A stretch of 64,000 nucleotides of DNA from Cyclobacteriaceae bacterium (GTDB lineage Bacteria > Bacteroidota > Bacteroidia > Cytophagales > Cyclobacteriaceae): assembly GCA_028278225.1 (NCBI GenBank), contig JANQEU010000089.1, forward strand, positions 1 through 64,000, read 5' to 3'. The position numbers were made by a program, and so were the translations under genes. Within the stretch, counting starts at the first letter, position 1, and each line of letters begins with the position of its first letter. Below the pieces are notes generated by a model that did not search any database, had not been told where the DNA came from, and worked only from the letters and a program-made list of their open reading frames with translations. Of this stretch, positions 27,262 to 37,200 are shown piece by piece.

Positions 27262-27387
27262 GCACAAGTGTTTTCCACTTTGGGCGATAATTATATTTAA
27301 TGCCAAATTTATTGCTTGGGTACCAAGAATAGGTTTCATGATACTGTTGACCTTTATTTCTGCTGCGCGAGTGGAAAACACTAGTGC
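27262..27387. repeat. 126-bp element bounded by 18-bp inverted repeats
   Basis: GCACAAGTGTTTTCCACT (27262-27279) and its reverse complement with one mismatch (27370-27387) enclose 90 bp. The element lies in the 267-base gap between the CDF-like and fucosidase genes. No clear target duplication is visible. It could be a small non-autonomous element, a relic or a long-loop structure. Nothing else recognisable is in this gap. Confidence 0.5.
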
Positions 27388-27517
27388 CATAGCAGGACAC
27401 TCGCTATAACGGGTTCCATTAGGTAAGCCAAAAGTGCCTTTAAAGTTTAGTTGACATGTTGCTATGAAATGGTCATACAATTTCCTACATTTTAGACAAA
27501 TCATAGTCTGAACGATC

Positions 27518-28903
27518 ATGAAGAACATACTACTGCTACTGCTGGCCGCCATACTCATCCAGTGTGGAGGGCCAAAGGAAAAGGTTCCCGAACAAATTGA
27601 TTTTCTGAATGAATCCGGAGAGGATTTCAATCGCCGCATGGAATGGTGGCGGGATGCGGGATTTGGTATGTTCATTCACTGGGGGCCTTATGCAGTACCG
27701 GCTGGAATCCACAAAGGGGATTCCATTAAGGGAATCGGAGAGTGGATCATGAACAGTGCGGCAATACCCGTTGAGGAGTATGAACAGTATTCATCCCGGT
27801 TCAACCCGCAAAAATATGATGCCGGGGAGTGGGTGGATATTGCAAAAAATGCAGGCATGAAGTATATCATCATTACCTCCAAACATCATGATGGGTTTTG
27901 TTTATGGGATTCGGAAATCACTGGATACGATGTCATGGATCATGCGCCTATTGGAAGGGACCTGTTGGCTGAACTCAAAGCGGCTTGCGATGAACAAGGC
28001 ATTGTCTTGGGCTTTTATCATTCAATAATGGACTGGCACCATCCGGATGCCCAGGCTCCCCATTACCCAACTTATAATACAGGTGAAAAGAAGAATCCAA
28101 ATTTTGACTTGTATTACGAGGAGTACCTTAAGCCACAGGTAGGGGAACTTGTGGAAAAATACGATCCGGCCGTGATGTGGTTTGATGGAGAATGGATCCC
28201 GGAGTATACTCACGAGCAGGGACTGGAAATGTACAATTTTGTAAGGGGCCTTAAGCCTGAAGTTATCATAAACAACAGGGTTGATAAAGGCAGGAGGGGA
28301 ATGCAGGGGATGAATGAAGAGGGAATGGACTATGCCGGTGATTTTGGCACGCCAGAGCAGGAAATTCTTGAGGGTACTTCGGCATTTGACTGGGAATCAT
28401 GTATGACCATGAATGACACCTGGGGTTTCAAATCATGGGATCATAACTGGAAATCATCGGAGGCTTTGATCCACAATCTGGTAGATATTGCGGCAAAAGG
28501 CGGTAATTATTTACTGAATGTCGGACCAACGGCGGAAGGCTTAATACCCGAACCCAGTATAGATCGATTAAAGGAAATGGGAGAGTGGATAAGCGTTAAT
28601 GGTGAGGTTATCTATGGCTCGGGTTCGCTTAAGGATTATAAAGAAGGAGTGTCAACCTATTACGTGACCAGTAAAGACGGATCTGAGGTGTTTGTGGTCG
28701 TCACAAGCTGGCCCGGGACGGAATTGACATTCAGCAAAGTATCTCCGGCTGATGGGACGCAGATATTTATGCTTGGTTATGAACAGCCAATGGAATGGAC
28801 TAAAAATGAGGATGGGATTATAAAGGTTGAGTTACCTGACGAACTGCAGGAGCCGGATAACAGACCCTGCGATTATGCATGGACGTTCCGGATTGAATTG
28901 TAG
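27518..28903 (+). CDS. Alpha-L-fucosidase, GH29, lipoprotein
   Basis: The 461-residue protein has a lipoprotein signal (ILLLLLAAILIQCGG). The GH29 signatures are present: WWRDAGFGMFIHWGPYAVPA, YIIITSKHHDGFCLWDS, and YDPAVMWFDGEW with the nucleophile Asp. The later part reads DIAAKGGNYLLNVGPTAEGL, followed by a small C-terminal beta domain. It removes alpha-L-fucose from glycans in the periplasm or at the cell surface. No other carbohydrate gene is adjacent. Confidence 0.93.
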   Translation: MKNILLLLLAAILIQCGGPKEKVPEQIDFLNESGEDFNRRMEWWRDAGFGMFIHWGPYAVPAGIHKGDSIKGIGEWIMNSAAIPVEEYEQYSSRFNPQKYDAGEWVDIAKNAGMKYIIITSKHHDGFCLWDSEITGYDVMDHAPIGRDLLAELKAACDEQGIVLGFYHSIMDWHHPDAQAPHYPTYNTGEKKNPNFDLYYEEYLKPQVGELVEKYDPAVMWFDGEWIPEYTHEQGLEMYNFVRGLKPEVIINNRVDKGRRGMQGMNEEGMDYAGDFGTPEQEILEGTSAFDWESCMTMNDTWGFKSWDHNWKSSEALIHNLVDIAAKGGNYLLNVGPTAEGLIPEPSIDRLKEMGEWISVNGEVIYGSGSLKDYKEGVSTYYVTSKDGSEVFVVVTSWPGTELTFSKVSPADGTQIFMLGYEQPMEWTKNEDGIIKVELPDELQEPDNRPCDYAWTFRIEL

Positions 28904-29049
28904 GCATGGATTCTGCATTTAATTCAGATCTAGCATTTTTCTAATTGATGAATTCAACGGCCATCCGGGCACCCAATATTCAGTAACAAAAGTTACAGGG
29001 CGGCAGATCGAGGCACTGCAAATTTGCGGAAGAATCAAACCAGGAAATT

Positions 29050-29436
29050 ATGGAGTATTACTTTAATAAAACGATCGATGGCGATTTTGATGAAGTTATC
29101 AAGAATGTTACCGAAGCGCTGAAGAAAGAGGGGTTTGGTGTACTTACGGAGATAGATATTAAATCCACTTTAAAGAAAAAGCTTGACGTGGATTTTTATA
29201 ACTACCGGATCCTTGGCGCATGCAATCCTCCTTTCGCGTACAAGGCTTTGCAGGCAGAAGATAAGATTGGTACAATGCTTCCCTGTAATGTAATTGTTCA
29301 GGAAAAGGAGGCCAATAACATTGAGGTTTCGGCTGTGGATCCGCTGGCGTCTATGCAAGCGGTAAAAAATGACTCGCTGGGACAGGTGGCCGGGGAGGTA
29401 AGGGAAAAACTCAACAGGGTAATAGAAAGTTTATAG
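29050..29436 (+). CDS. DUF302 family protein
   Basis: The 128-residue protein matches DUF302: FDEVIKNVTEALKKEGFGVL, TEIDIKSTLKKKLDVDF, YRILGACNPPFAYKAL and MLPCNVIVQEKEANNIEVSA. The GACNP and LPCNV cysteines are the conserved pair of the family. DUF302 genes often sit near heavy-metal, sulfur or arsenic genes, and here the next gene is arsM. The biochemical role is not known. Confidence 0.92.
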   Translation: MEYYFNKTIDGDFDEVIKNVTEALKKEGFGVLTEIDIKSTLKKKLDVDFYNYRILGACNPPFAYKALQAEDKIGTMLPCNVIVQEKEANNIEVSAVDPLASMQAVKNDSLGQVAGEVREKLNRVIESL

Positions 29437-29437
29437 A

Positions 29438-29467
29438 GCTTTGACAAAGTCCTGACTTTGCCAAAGC
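29438..29467. terminator. Bidirectional terminator between DUF302 and arsM
   Basis: GCTTTGaCAAAGT and ACTTTGcCAAAGC form a 13-bp stem with one mismatch and a CCTG loop. It sits between the ends of two convergent genes, starting two bases after the DUF302 stop. Confidence 0.75.
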
Positions 29468-29478
29468 CCTTTTACCGG

Positions 29479-30372
29479 TTAGCAACAACCTGAGGCAGGC
29501 TCACAACTTGTATCTAACTCGGATAATTTAACTTTTTTCTTTTCCCGGGTTTTATCTCCCGGACTGCCGGGTCTTTCAGCATAAACCGTGATGCTAAAGA
29601 TTCCAAGGTCAGCATTTTTGAAAGAATCGATTCCGTCTTTGGAAAGATATTTTTCGAGGATATCATCAGGAATCAGGATTGTCTTTTCCTTTTGGATCGT
29701 GATGTTTTCAAAGCCGGCTTCTTTTATGTGGCCAAGATATTCATCTTTCTGTATGGCGCCAGCTACACACCCTGCATACATCTCCGCGTCTTTCTTCAGA
29801 CTTTCAGGCAGCTCGCCGACGATGACGATATCCGAAATGCTGAAATGACCTCCTGGCTTTAACACCCTGAAAATCTCAGAGATCACATTTGGTTTATTGG
29901 GGACAAGATTTAAAACACAATTGCTAACGATCACATCTGCGATACCATCGGAAACGGGCATTTTTTCAATATCGCCGTAACGGAATTCCACATTGTTAAA
30001 ACCAAGTTTCTCCGCATTGATCCGCGCTTTGTTGATCATTGGTTCTGAAAAGTCGATACCGATAACTTTTCCGGTTTCACCGGTCTCATGCCTGGCAATG
30101 AAACAGTCGTTACCTGCACCTGATCCCAGATCGATTACAGTATCCCCTTTTTGAATCTGTGCAAATTGGGTCGGGAGACCACAACCAAGACCGAGATCAG
30201 CATCCGGATTATAACCTTCCAGGGCACTGTAGTCATCTGTCATGATGTTATACACTTCGCCGGAAACATCCGTGGCTCCGCAACAGGAAGCGGCATTTGC
30301 TTCTTTTTTTTGAAGTGCGATATCACTGTATTTTTCTCTTACAAGTTCTTTTAGTTCTTCTGATGTTTTCAT
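29479..30372 (-). CDS. arsM: Arsenite S-adenosylmethionine methyltransferase
   Basis: The 297-residue protein has the ArsM opening with Cys30-Cys31 (NAASCCGATD), Cys64 in LGLGCGLPTQ and SAM motif I (VIDLGSGAGNDCFIARHETG). Further conserved cysteines are in VSNCVLNLVPNKP and YAGCVAGAIQKDEY. These cysteines bind As(III). The C-terminus adds CEPASGCC, a tail seen in related ArsM proteins. It methylates arsenite in the cytoplasm, giving volatile or more easily exported products. A small palindrome upstream may be a regulator site, but no ArsR gene is in this window. Confidence 0.93.
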   Translation of the reverse strand: MKTSEELKELVREKYSDIALQKKEANAASCCGATDVSGEVYNIMTDDYSALEGYNPDADLGLGCGLPTQFAQIQKGDTVIDLGSGAGNDCFIARHETGETGKVIGIDFSEPMINKARINAEKLGFNNVEFRYGDIEKMPVSDGIADVIVSNCVLNLVPNKPNVISEIFRVLKPGGHFSISDIVIVGELPESLKKDAEMYAGCVAGAIQKDEYLGHIKEAGFENITIQKEKTILIPDDILEKYLSKDGIDSFKNADLGIFSITVYAERPGSPGDKTREKKKVKLSELDTSCEPASGCC

Positions 30373-30395
30373 TTCATGCAGGTGTTGTTATCATC

Positions 30396-30407
30396 ATATT
30401 GCAATAT
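30396..30407 (-). promoter_or_regulatory. Palindrome upstream of arsM
   Basis: ATATTGCAATAT is a perfect 12-bp palindrome 24 bases upstream of the arsM start. AT-rich palindromes of this sort serve ArsR/SmtB-type repressors, so it may be an operator. The match is not specific. Confidence 0.35.
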
Positions 30408-30528
30408 TACGATAAATATTTGAATTAGGTTTAAAAGTTTTTGAAGTTTCTCAAGAATTTATCAATTAAGAATCCGGTTTTGGATCCAGCGGGAGTTTGG
30501 ATCAGTTCCAATTACCTTAATTCAATTC

Positions 30529-31812
30529 CTAGTTCTCGGTGATACTTTTTTTATCCGAATCCCACTTCAGGTATTTCCTTCTTCTGTATGATTCCACACC
30601 CATCACACAAGCCACAACACCATAATATCCGAGTTTGGCATCACATTTCAAAGGATCATCATTTCTTATGGCACCAAAGAGATTACGATGGTGCAGGGTG
30701 ACATCTTCAGCGCCTGTCCTTTTATGTGTAAAAATTTCAGCGCCTTTTTTTTCTTCTCCAGTGCCACTTATGATGTCCCTGCTTGTCACTTCCTGGGGTG
30801 TGATAGTAAATCCTTCCCTCGTGAATTCCAGTGTGGCATTGTGTCCCCTGATGACATGCCGGATCGGCATATCGTTTGCCATTGATGATACCAGCATCAC
30901 CGTCAATTTTTCAGGATAGTCCAGCATGATATTAAATGTATCCGGTATCTCTGCCACACTATCGACAAAATTCCACTTGCCTCCCGTAGCTACTGCATAA
31001 TCGGGGAAAGTCAAACCGACAGACTTTATGATCCTTGTAACCCGGTGTATGAGCAAATCGGATGCAATTCCTCCCGAGTAGTCCCAGTACCGTCTCCATT
31101 GAAAATATCTGCGGGGGTCCCATTCCCGTTTTGGGGCCGGACCAAGCCATGCATCCCAATCCAGATTCACACCCGGCTTTGCATCGGTTTCAATTTCATA
31201 GGCCCAAAAGTCGTCAACATAATTTCTGGAATAGTCTATGTGGGCCATTACCACTTTACCAAGTGCGCCTTCCCGGATCATTTTGTTGGCAGTTTCGTAC
31301 GAATTGTCTGACATGCCCTGCACACCCACCTGCAGTTTGAGTTTGGTCTCTGAAACTTTTTCCGTAATTACACCGGCCTGCTCAATGGTGTGGGTCATAG
31401 GTTTCTCAACATAGATGTGTTTTCCGGCTTCAATGGCATCCATCGTCATTTGGTAATGCCAATGCCCAGGTGTGGCTATGAGTACATAATCGACATCATT
31501 GGATTCAAGAAGATGGCGATAATCACTATAGGCCTTACCCTTTGTGAGATCTGCGGCTTTGTCCGACCTGTTACTATAAACATCGCAGATGGCTGAAATT
31601 TCAATATTATCGGACTCCTTCATTCCCATTAAAGCTTGCATATGCTCATTTGCCATGCCACCGCATCCGATAACCCCAATATTTATCCTTTCATTAGCGC
31701 CTACGATCCTCGAGTAACTTTTTGCCAGAAGATTGGAATTTGGTCCTAAAACGGCTGCTCCGGCAGCAACACTTGATAATTCTTTGATGAAACGCCGTCT
31801 TGATGCTTTCAT
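30529..31812 (-). CDS. Gfo/Idh/MocA family oxidoreductase with Tat signal
   Basis: The 427-residue protein begins with a twin-arginine signal ([20 protein letters not shown]). A Rossmann fold ([20 protein letters not shown]) follows, then [20 protein letters not shown] and the family lysine in [12 protein letters not shown]. Tat export fits a periplasmic enzyme with a folded NAD(P) cofactor, as in many Bacteroidota sugar dehydrogenases. Relatives act on sugar glycosides or inositols; the substrate here is unknown. Confidence 0.9.
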   Translation of the reverse strand: MKASRRRFIKELSSVAAGAAVLGPNSNLLAKSYSRIVGANERINIGVIGCGGMANEHMQALMGMKESDNIEISAICDVYSNRSDKAADLTKGKAYSDYRHLLESNDVDYVLIATPGHWHYQMTMDAIEAGKHIYVEKPMTHTIEQAGVITEKVSETKLKLQVGVQGMSDNSYETANKMIREGALGKVVMAHIDYSRNYVDDFWAYEIETDAKPGVNLDWDAWLGPAPKREWDPRRYFQWRRYWDYSGGIASDLLIHRVTRIIKSVGLTFPDYAVATGGKWNFVDSVAEIPDTFNIMLDYPEKLTVMLVSSMANDMPIRHVIRGHNATLEFTREGFTITPQEVTSRDIISGTGEEKKGAEIFTHKRTGAEDVTLHHRNLFGAIRNDDPLKCDAKLGYYGVVACVMGVESYRRRKYLKWDSDKKSITEN

Positions 31813-31966
31813 TTTTTCCTGTTTTAAGAGATTTGTTTGAGCAATTTTCTGATAATATCAAGTTACCAACCGGAACATTTAGATACAAATCCTGATCACA
31901 AACTTCGAAAGGTTTGAGGCTTGCAGTAATTGGTTATCCGCATTTCTGCACAGCAGGAGTCTGATA

Positions 31967-33118
31967 TTATTTCAGAATGGTAACACCGTCCGTCTCATGA
32001 TTAAGTATGCGTTTGGACCTGAGGTAAGAATTATATCTTGACTGACTAAACAACGGATCATCGGGGTCCATGCTATTGATCTGCACCCGTCCTGACGAAT
32101 GGATGTAGCGGCCGTCACCTATCCACATAGCTACATGGACAACCCTTTCCCTGGTTGAATCGGTAGCCGGTCTGCCGAAAAAGAGCAGATCACCGGCAAT
32201 CAGGCTTTCGAACTTTCTTGTGTCATCCACTTTCAGGCCTGTGTGGACCTGCTGGGAGGCATCCCTGGGAATGATGCGGCCGTTCATCAGGTAGACCATT
32301 TTGGTAAACCCACTGCAGTCCACGCCTTTGAATGAGGTGCCGCCCCACAAGTAGGGGACACCCATAAATTCATGTGCCCTCGAAACCAAACGTTCCGTAT
32401 TGGGATCCAGGATATCGAGCCAATCAGTATAAACCATAGCCAGGCTCTTGAGCACAAAACCTGTTCGGTCATCAGGGAATTTGACTTCAAAAAAATCCTT
32501 CTTCTCACTAATAAGTTCGAGCACATTTCCTATGGTAATATCCGATAGGGTTGGGGACCTTTCATCAGCGGCTTCACGAACAAAACCATAAGGTTCTGTC
32601 ACAATTATTTTCGAGGCTGATTCATATTCCGCCAGCCTGTTGTCATCGATCAGCTCCAGCGCCCCTGAGTCGGTCCAGGCCAGGTATTGGTCAGGTGTTT
32701 GCACCAGATACCAGTTACTCTCTTTCTTGTAGACATTTAATATCATTCCCAGCAATGCCTGGGTTGAGAGTTCTGCCGAATGACGCGGATTAGATCTTAA
32801 ATTGGCCACGGAGATCTTGACTATAGCCTTGGATGAAACCAGCAAGTCAATGCTGTCCATTACTTCCATGCCAACCTGTGAGATGGATTCCCTGAGACTG
32901 GCAAGCGCTTCCGGCAGGTTACTTTCTCCTTTCAGTACCAGTGCCTGATCCACTTTTTCAACAGAAATGTCGAATAGCGCTACGCGTTTATCGGGAGCGA
33001 ATTCCAGACGGGTAGTCTCAACCAACTCCTCAATTCGCCGGAGTGAATCCTGCCGGTCCGGATTGCAGGAAAACATTAATAATGGAATAATAAATAGTTG
33101 GGAGTGCCTTTTCACCAT
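31967..33118 (-). CDS. NlpC/P60 peptidase lipoprotein with two SH3 domains
   Basis: The ATG at 33118 gives MVKRHSQLFIIPLLMFSC, a lipoprotein signal with lipobox LMFSC; the longer frame upstream has no signal. The product of about 383 residues has two SH3-like domains (VKISVANLRSNPRHSAELST and EPYGFVREAADERSPTLSDI). A C-terminal NlpC/P60 domain follows: GVPYLWGGTSFKGVDCSGFT with the catalytic Cys, then VVHVAMWIGDGRYIHSSGRV with the two His. It should cleave gamma-D-Glu-diamino-acid bonds in peptidoglycan peptides. Confidence 0.92.
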   Translation of the reverse strand: MVKRHSQLFIIPLLMFSCNPDRQDSLRRIEELVETTRLEFAPDKRVALFDISVEKVDQALVLKGESNLPEALASLRESISQVGMEVMDSIDLLVSSKAIVKISVANLRSNPRHSAELSTQALLGMILNVYKKESNWYLVQTPDQYLAWTDSGALELIDDNRLAEYESASKIIVTEPYGFVREAADERSPTLSDITIGNVLELISEKKDFFEVKFPDDRTGFVLKSLAMVYTDWLDILDPNTERLVSRAHEFMGVPYLWGGTSFKGVDCSGFTKMVYLMNGRIIPRDASQQVHTGLKVDDTRKFESLIAGDLLFFGRPATDSTRERVVHVAMWIGDGRYIHSSGRVQINSMDPDDPLFSQSRYNSYLRSKRILNHETDGVTILK

Positions 33119-33370
33119 GACTATAAGATAATTATGCCTTGTTGAACGAAATCGGAACTTGATATGAAGCAAACATAAGCCAGTCCTCCTTGAGAATAAA
33201 ATGTGAAGGCACCATGTTAATACTTATGGAGGGATGAAAAATGGCGTGAAAACAGAATTTGTAGCCTTCTTTTGATTGAAATGATCACCTTGCCGAAACA
33301 GGAATATGGGAATTTTGAATAAGCAGACTTAACGGGGTCTGTTAACGTTTATACCAGTATTTTGAATCTA

Positions 33371-34264
33371 ATGGCTAGAATTACCATCTTTTTAATTTGG
33401 CAAATTGTCTTTTGTTCAGTCGCATTATCCCAAAAAAGGACTGAAGAACTTCTGCAAATTCTAAATGACTCCTCCGATGATTATGTATTTGTTATAGCTC
33501 ATCGGGGTGACTGGCGTAATGCGCCGGAAAACTCCCTTCAAGCCATACAAAATTGTATCTATTTGGGGGTCGATATGGTTGAAATAGATGTTAGATTGAC
33601 AAAAGATAGTGTTTTCATTCTCATGCATGATGACACGATTGACAGAACCACTAATGGTACCGGAAGAGTTTCTGAGATAAATTGGTCAGAATTGAAAGAA
33701 TTGAGGCTAAAAGACGGGATCGGCGCGCTCACAAATCATAGGATTCCGACGCTTGAGGAGGCCCTAACGCTGACGGAGGACAAGATTCTTGTTAACCTCG
33801 ACAAAGCCTATGACCATATGGTTCCAATCTGCAATTATTTAAAACGTCGAGGAATTCTGAATCAGGTCATTTTTAAGGGATGGATGACAGACTATCGTAC
33901 TATAGAAAATCATACGGACCTTCCTGTTGATAGCATATTATTCATGCCAATAGTATCTTTAAATGAAGTTGGTTGGGAAAAAGTAATTCAAAGTTATGCA
34001 GGTTCGTACAAGCCGGTAGCATTTGAGATCCTTTTTAAAGAAGAAGGTTTGGAGGATGATGCCATAGAAATGATAAAAAGTTATGGCTCACGGGTTTGGA
34101 TCAATTCGCTTTGGGCAATTTTCAATGCAGGGCATGACGATGAAAGGGCGGTGAATGATTTAGATGGAAGTTACGGGTGGTTAATAGCAAATGGAGCAAC
34201 ATTGATCCAGACAGACAGACCGCAACTTTTAATAAGCTACTTAAACTCCATCAACTTAAGATGA
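33371..34264 (+). CDS. Exported glycerophosphodiester phosphodiesterase family protein
   Basis: Using the ATG at 33371 the signal is MARITIFLIWQIVFCSVALS. The body carries the GDPD motifs: AHRGDWRNAPENSLQAIQN, VDMVEIDVRLTKDSVFILMH, HDDTIDRTTNGTGRV and LVNLDKAYDH. These include the metal-binding Glu/Asp and the two catalytic His. It would hydrolyse glycerophosphodiesters or related phosphodiesters in the periplasm. It lies 14 bases before the hybrid sensor gene, so the two are probably co-transcribed, which is an unusual partner for a galactan locus regulator. Confidence 0.9.
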   Translation: MARITIFLIWQIVFCSVALSQKRTEELLQILNDSSDDYVFVIAHRGDWRNAPENSLQAIQNCIYLGVDMVEIDVRLTKDSVFILMHDDTIDRTTNGTGRVSEINWSELKELRLKDGIGALTNHRIPTLEEALTLTEDKILVNLDKAYDHMVPICNYLKRRGILNQVIFKGWMTDYRTIENHTDLPVDSILFMPIVSLNEVGWEKVIQSYAGSYKPVAFEILFKEEGLEDDAIEMIKSYGSRVWINSLWAIFNAGHDDERAVNDLDGSYGWLIANGATLIQTDRPQLLISYLNSINLR

Positions 34265-34278
34265 CACACTAATCAATT

Positions 34279-37200
34279 ATGCCAAATAAGTACCTGGTCA
34301 TACTTATTTCCTGTTTATGTGTAATCGACATTTATGGCCAGAACAACCGCTATTTTCAAAAAATTTCGATCAACGAAGGTCTATCCTTCGAAGCTGTAGA
34401 AACCATTGGACAAGATACCCTTGGATTCGTTTGGATAGGCACGAAAAATGGCCTGAATAGATACGACGGTGAAAACTTCAAAATTTACACCGATCGTAAC
34501 AGTAATTTGGAGGGTAATGGTATTTCCAAAATCAAGTTTACTGAAGATGATAGGATGTGGGTGGGCACCTACAACGGACTTTTCCTCTACTATCCCTTGC
34601 AGGATACCTTCGAATTGATCAAACTGACAGGGTCTGTCGATAACTCAGCCCTGATCCAGGTCAACGATATCATTGAGGGTTCGAAAGGGAATTTATGGGT
34701 AGCCGCTGAAAACGGATTGTATGAAGTCCAAAATTCGGATGGCGTATTTGGCATTGAAAAAAAGGATCTTCGTTCTCTTGGAGGTGTATCCATTAAATCA
34801 ATTGTTTCATTCGATGGGAAGAATCTATACCTGGGCACTAAGGATAAGGGACTATGGAGCTATCACATTAATGACCGCCAGGATTATCAACCGGATATTT
34901 TAAAAGATAATCCTACTTATTCCGAACTTAACATCAGGGAAGTATTTCATCTTGGAAAGGAAACATTAGTGGGAACATGGGGCGACGGATTATTCAGATT
35001 GGATGAGGAAAATAACCTGTTTCAGAGGATACCGCTTTCATCCTGGGATTTAGATATAAATACAGTCAATTCAATTGACACAATCAATGGATCTATTTGG
35101 GTTGGCTTGTCAAATGGCTTATTGGAATTAGATGCGAAAAATTATGAAATCATAGCTGTTCATCAGAAGAATGAATTCCAATATTCGCTGCCGGGAGCCG
35201 GTATAGCATGCTCATATAAGGATAGAGATCTCAACATTTGGTTTGGATCTACGAACGACGGCGTTGGAGTTCTTAAAGCTGACAATGACGGGATCACCAT
35301 GCATTTCGGGGACCTGATCGATGGCCAATTGTCAGGATTTAGCAGTCTGGTTTATTTGGATGATTATTTGTATTTAGGTTCAAAAAAAGGAATTGTTGTA
35401 TTTGACCTTGAAAAGGACATAAAACTACCGCTATCGCAATTTCATTCATTCTCCGGTTTGCCAAATTATTTTACCAATTCAGCTGCGTCAAATAATCTGG
35501 ACAGGCTCCTTTTCGGATCGTTCATGAATGGTTTCCTTTTGATAAATACCTCTGATTCAACTACCGGGATTTTCGAACATAATGCAAACACCAATAGTCT
35601 TGCACATAATCACGTGCGGGATGCAATATTCGATGATTCCGGGATTTTCATTGCCACATGGGGTGGTGGTTTGAACTACTACGACGTTGCCACCAGACAA
35701 TTTATAAACTATCAATACCGTGATGGCGACCCTACATCTTTATCCGACGATGACGTAATTGCACTGGAATCAGAAAATGACAGTTTGATCTGGTTAGCGA
35801 CTTATGGAGGAGGCGTCAACCGTTTTAACCTGAAAACCGGGAGGTTTGAAAGATTTTCATCATCGCCAGATGATACGACCACATTAAGCAGTAATGATGT
35901 AATCTCTCTGTATAAAGATTCGGATCAAAAGCTCTGGGTTGGGTATTGGGGAGGGGGTTTGGATTTTATTGATCTGAAATCCCTGAAAATCACAAGGTTT
36001 TCCGATACACACAATTTGCCAAGTTACATTGTAACATCAATTGAGGGAGATGTTGACGGGAACATCTGGTTCAGTACAAAAAACGGCGTTTGTAAATATG
36101 ATAAGGATCTTGACCAGGTTTTGATATTTACCAATGGTTTTGATATTGAAACAAATGCTTACGGCATAGGTGTCTCAACAGTGGATGATAACGGCAATAT
36201 TTATTTTGGCAGTGAATATGGTTTTCTAAAGATCAATCCAAACCTCCCGAATGCCTCAGGTGCTGGTACGGAAATTGTGTTTACAGGTATTTCTATTTTA
36301 GATGAGCCGGTCACTCCGCATGACGAGTACCTGGAAAAACAATTGCTATACCTAAAAAAAGATGATATGCTCACCCTGGAGTATTATCACAGCCTCATTA
36401 CAATAGAATTTGCCAATCCCCAATTCCCCACCTCGGCGAATTGTGACTATGAAGTGATGTTAGTCGGTTTTGACAGGGAATGGAGAAATCTCGGAAGATC
36501 CAGCCGTGTCACGTACACAAATCTTAATCCGGGAGACTATAAATTCCGGGTAAAGAGCAGCTGCGGAAGCACCCAAAATACATCATACTCCAAAGATTTG
36601 AATATCTATATCAAAAAACCCTGGTGGATCACCTGGTGGGCGTTTACCGGATATGTGTTGCTATTTGTATTCCTGCTTTACCTGTTTTTCCGGTATTCCG
36701 CGCGATGGGCTAACATTAAAAGTAAATTGAGAACTGAGCAATTACTGCGTCACAAGGAACAGGAACTCAATGATCTCAAACAACGCTTCTTTACTAACCT
36801 GTCTCATGAGATAAGAACACCCCTGACGCTAATTATCAATTCGGTCGAAAGATTGTCAAGTAAGATTCCTGTGAATAAAGAATATCAAAAGTCGTTTTTA
36901 AGCATCAGAAAGAACGTAAATCATCTGACTCAGTTGGTCAATGAGGTAATGGACTTCAGAAAAATCGAGGCTGAGAAGCAAAGGCTGAAAATTGTCAGGG
37001 CCAATTTTATTGAGTTTGCGAAGGAAGTGTTTTTATCATTCACGGATCTGGCTGACCGAAAGTACATCAATTACAGTTTTCTTACCACTACAGATCAGAT
37101 AGAGATGTTCTTTGACAGGGACCAACTCGAAAAAGTACTTTACAATTTGATATCGAATGCAATCAAGTATACTCCTGAAAATGGTTCAGTCGATCTATCT

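Noticed and set aside
27244-27675. Minus-strand frame of 143 codons across the gap before the fucosidase
   Set aside because: It overlaps the fucosidase 5' end antisense, has no recognisable domain and lies partly over the inverted-repeat element. Not convincing as a gene.
28983-28996. GTAAC-aaaa-GTTAC dyad upstream of the DUF302 gene
   Set aside because: A 5-bp stem is expected by chance in this much sequence and nothing else supports it.
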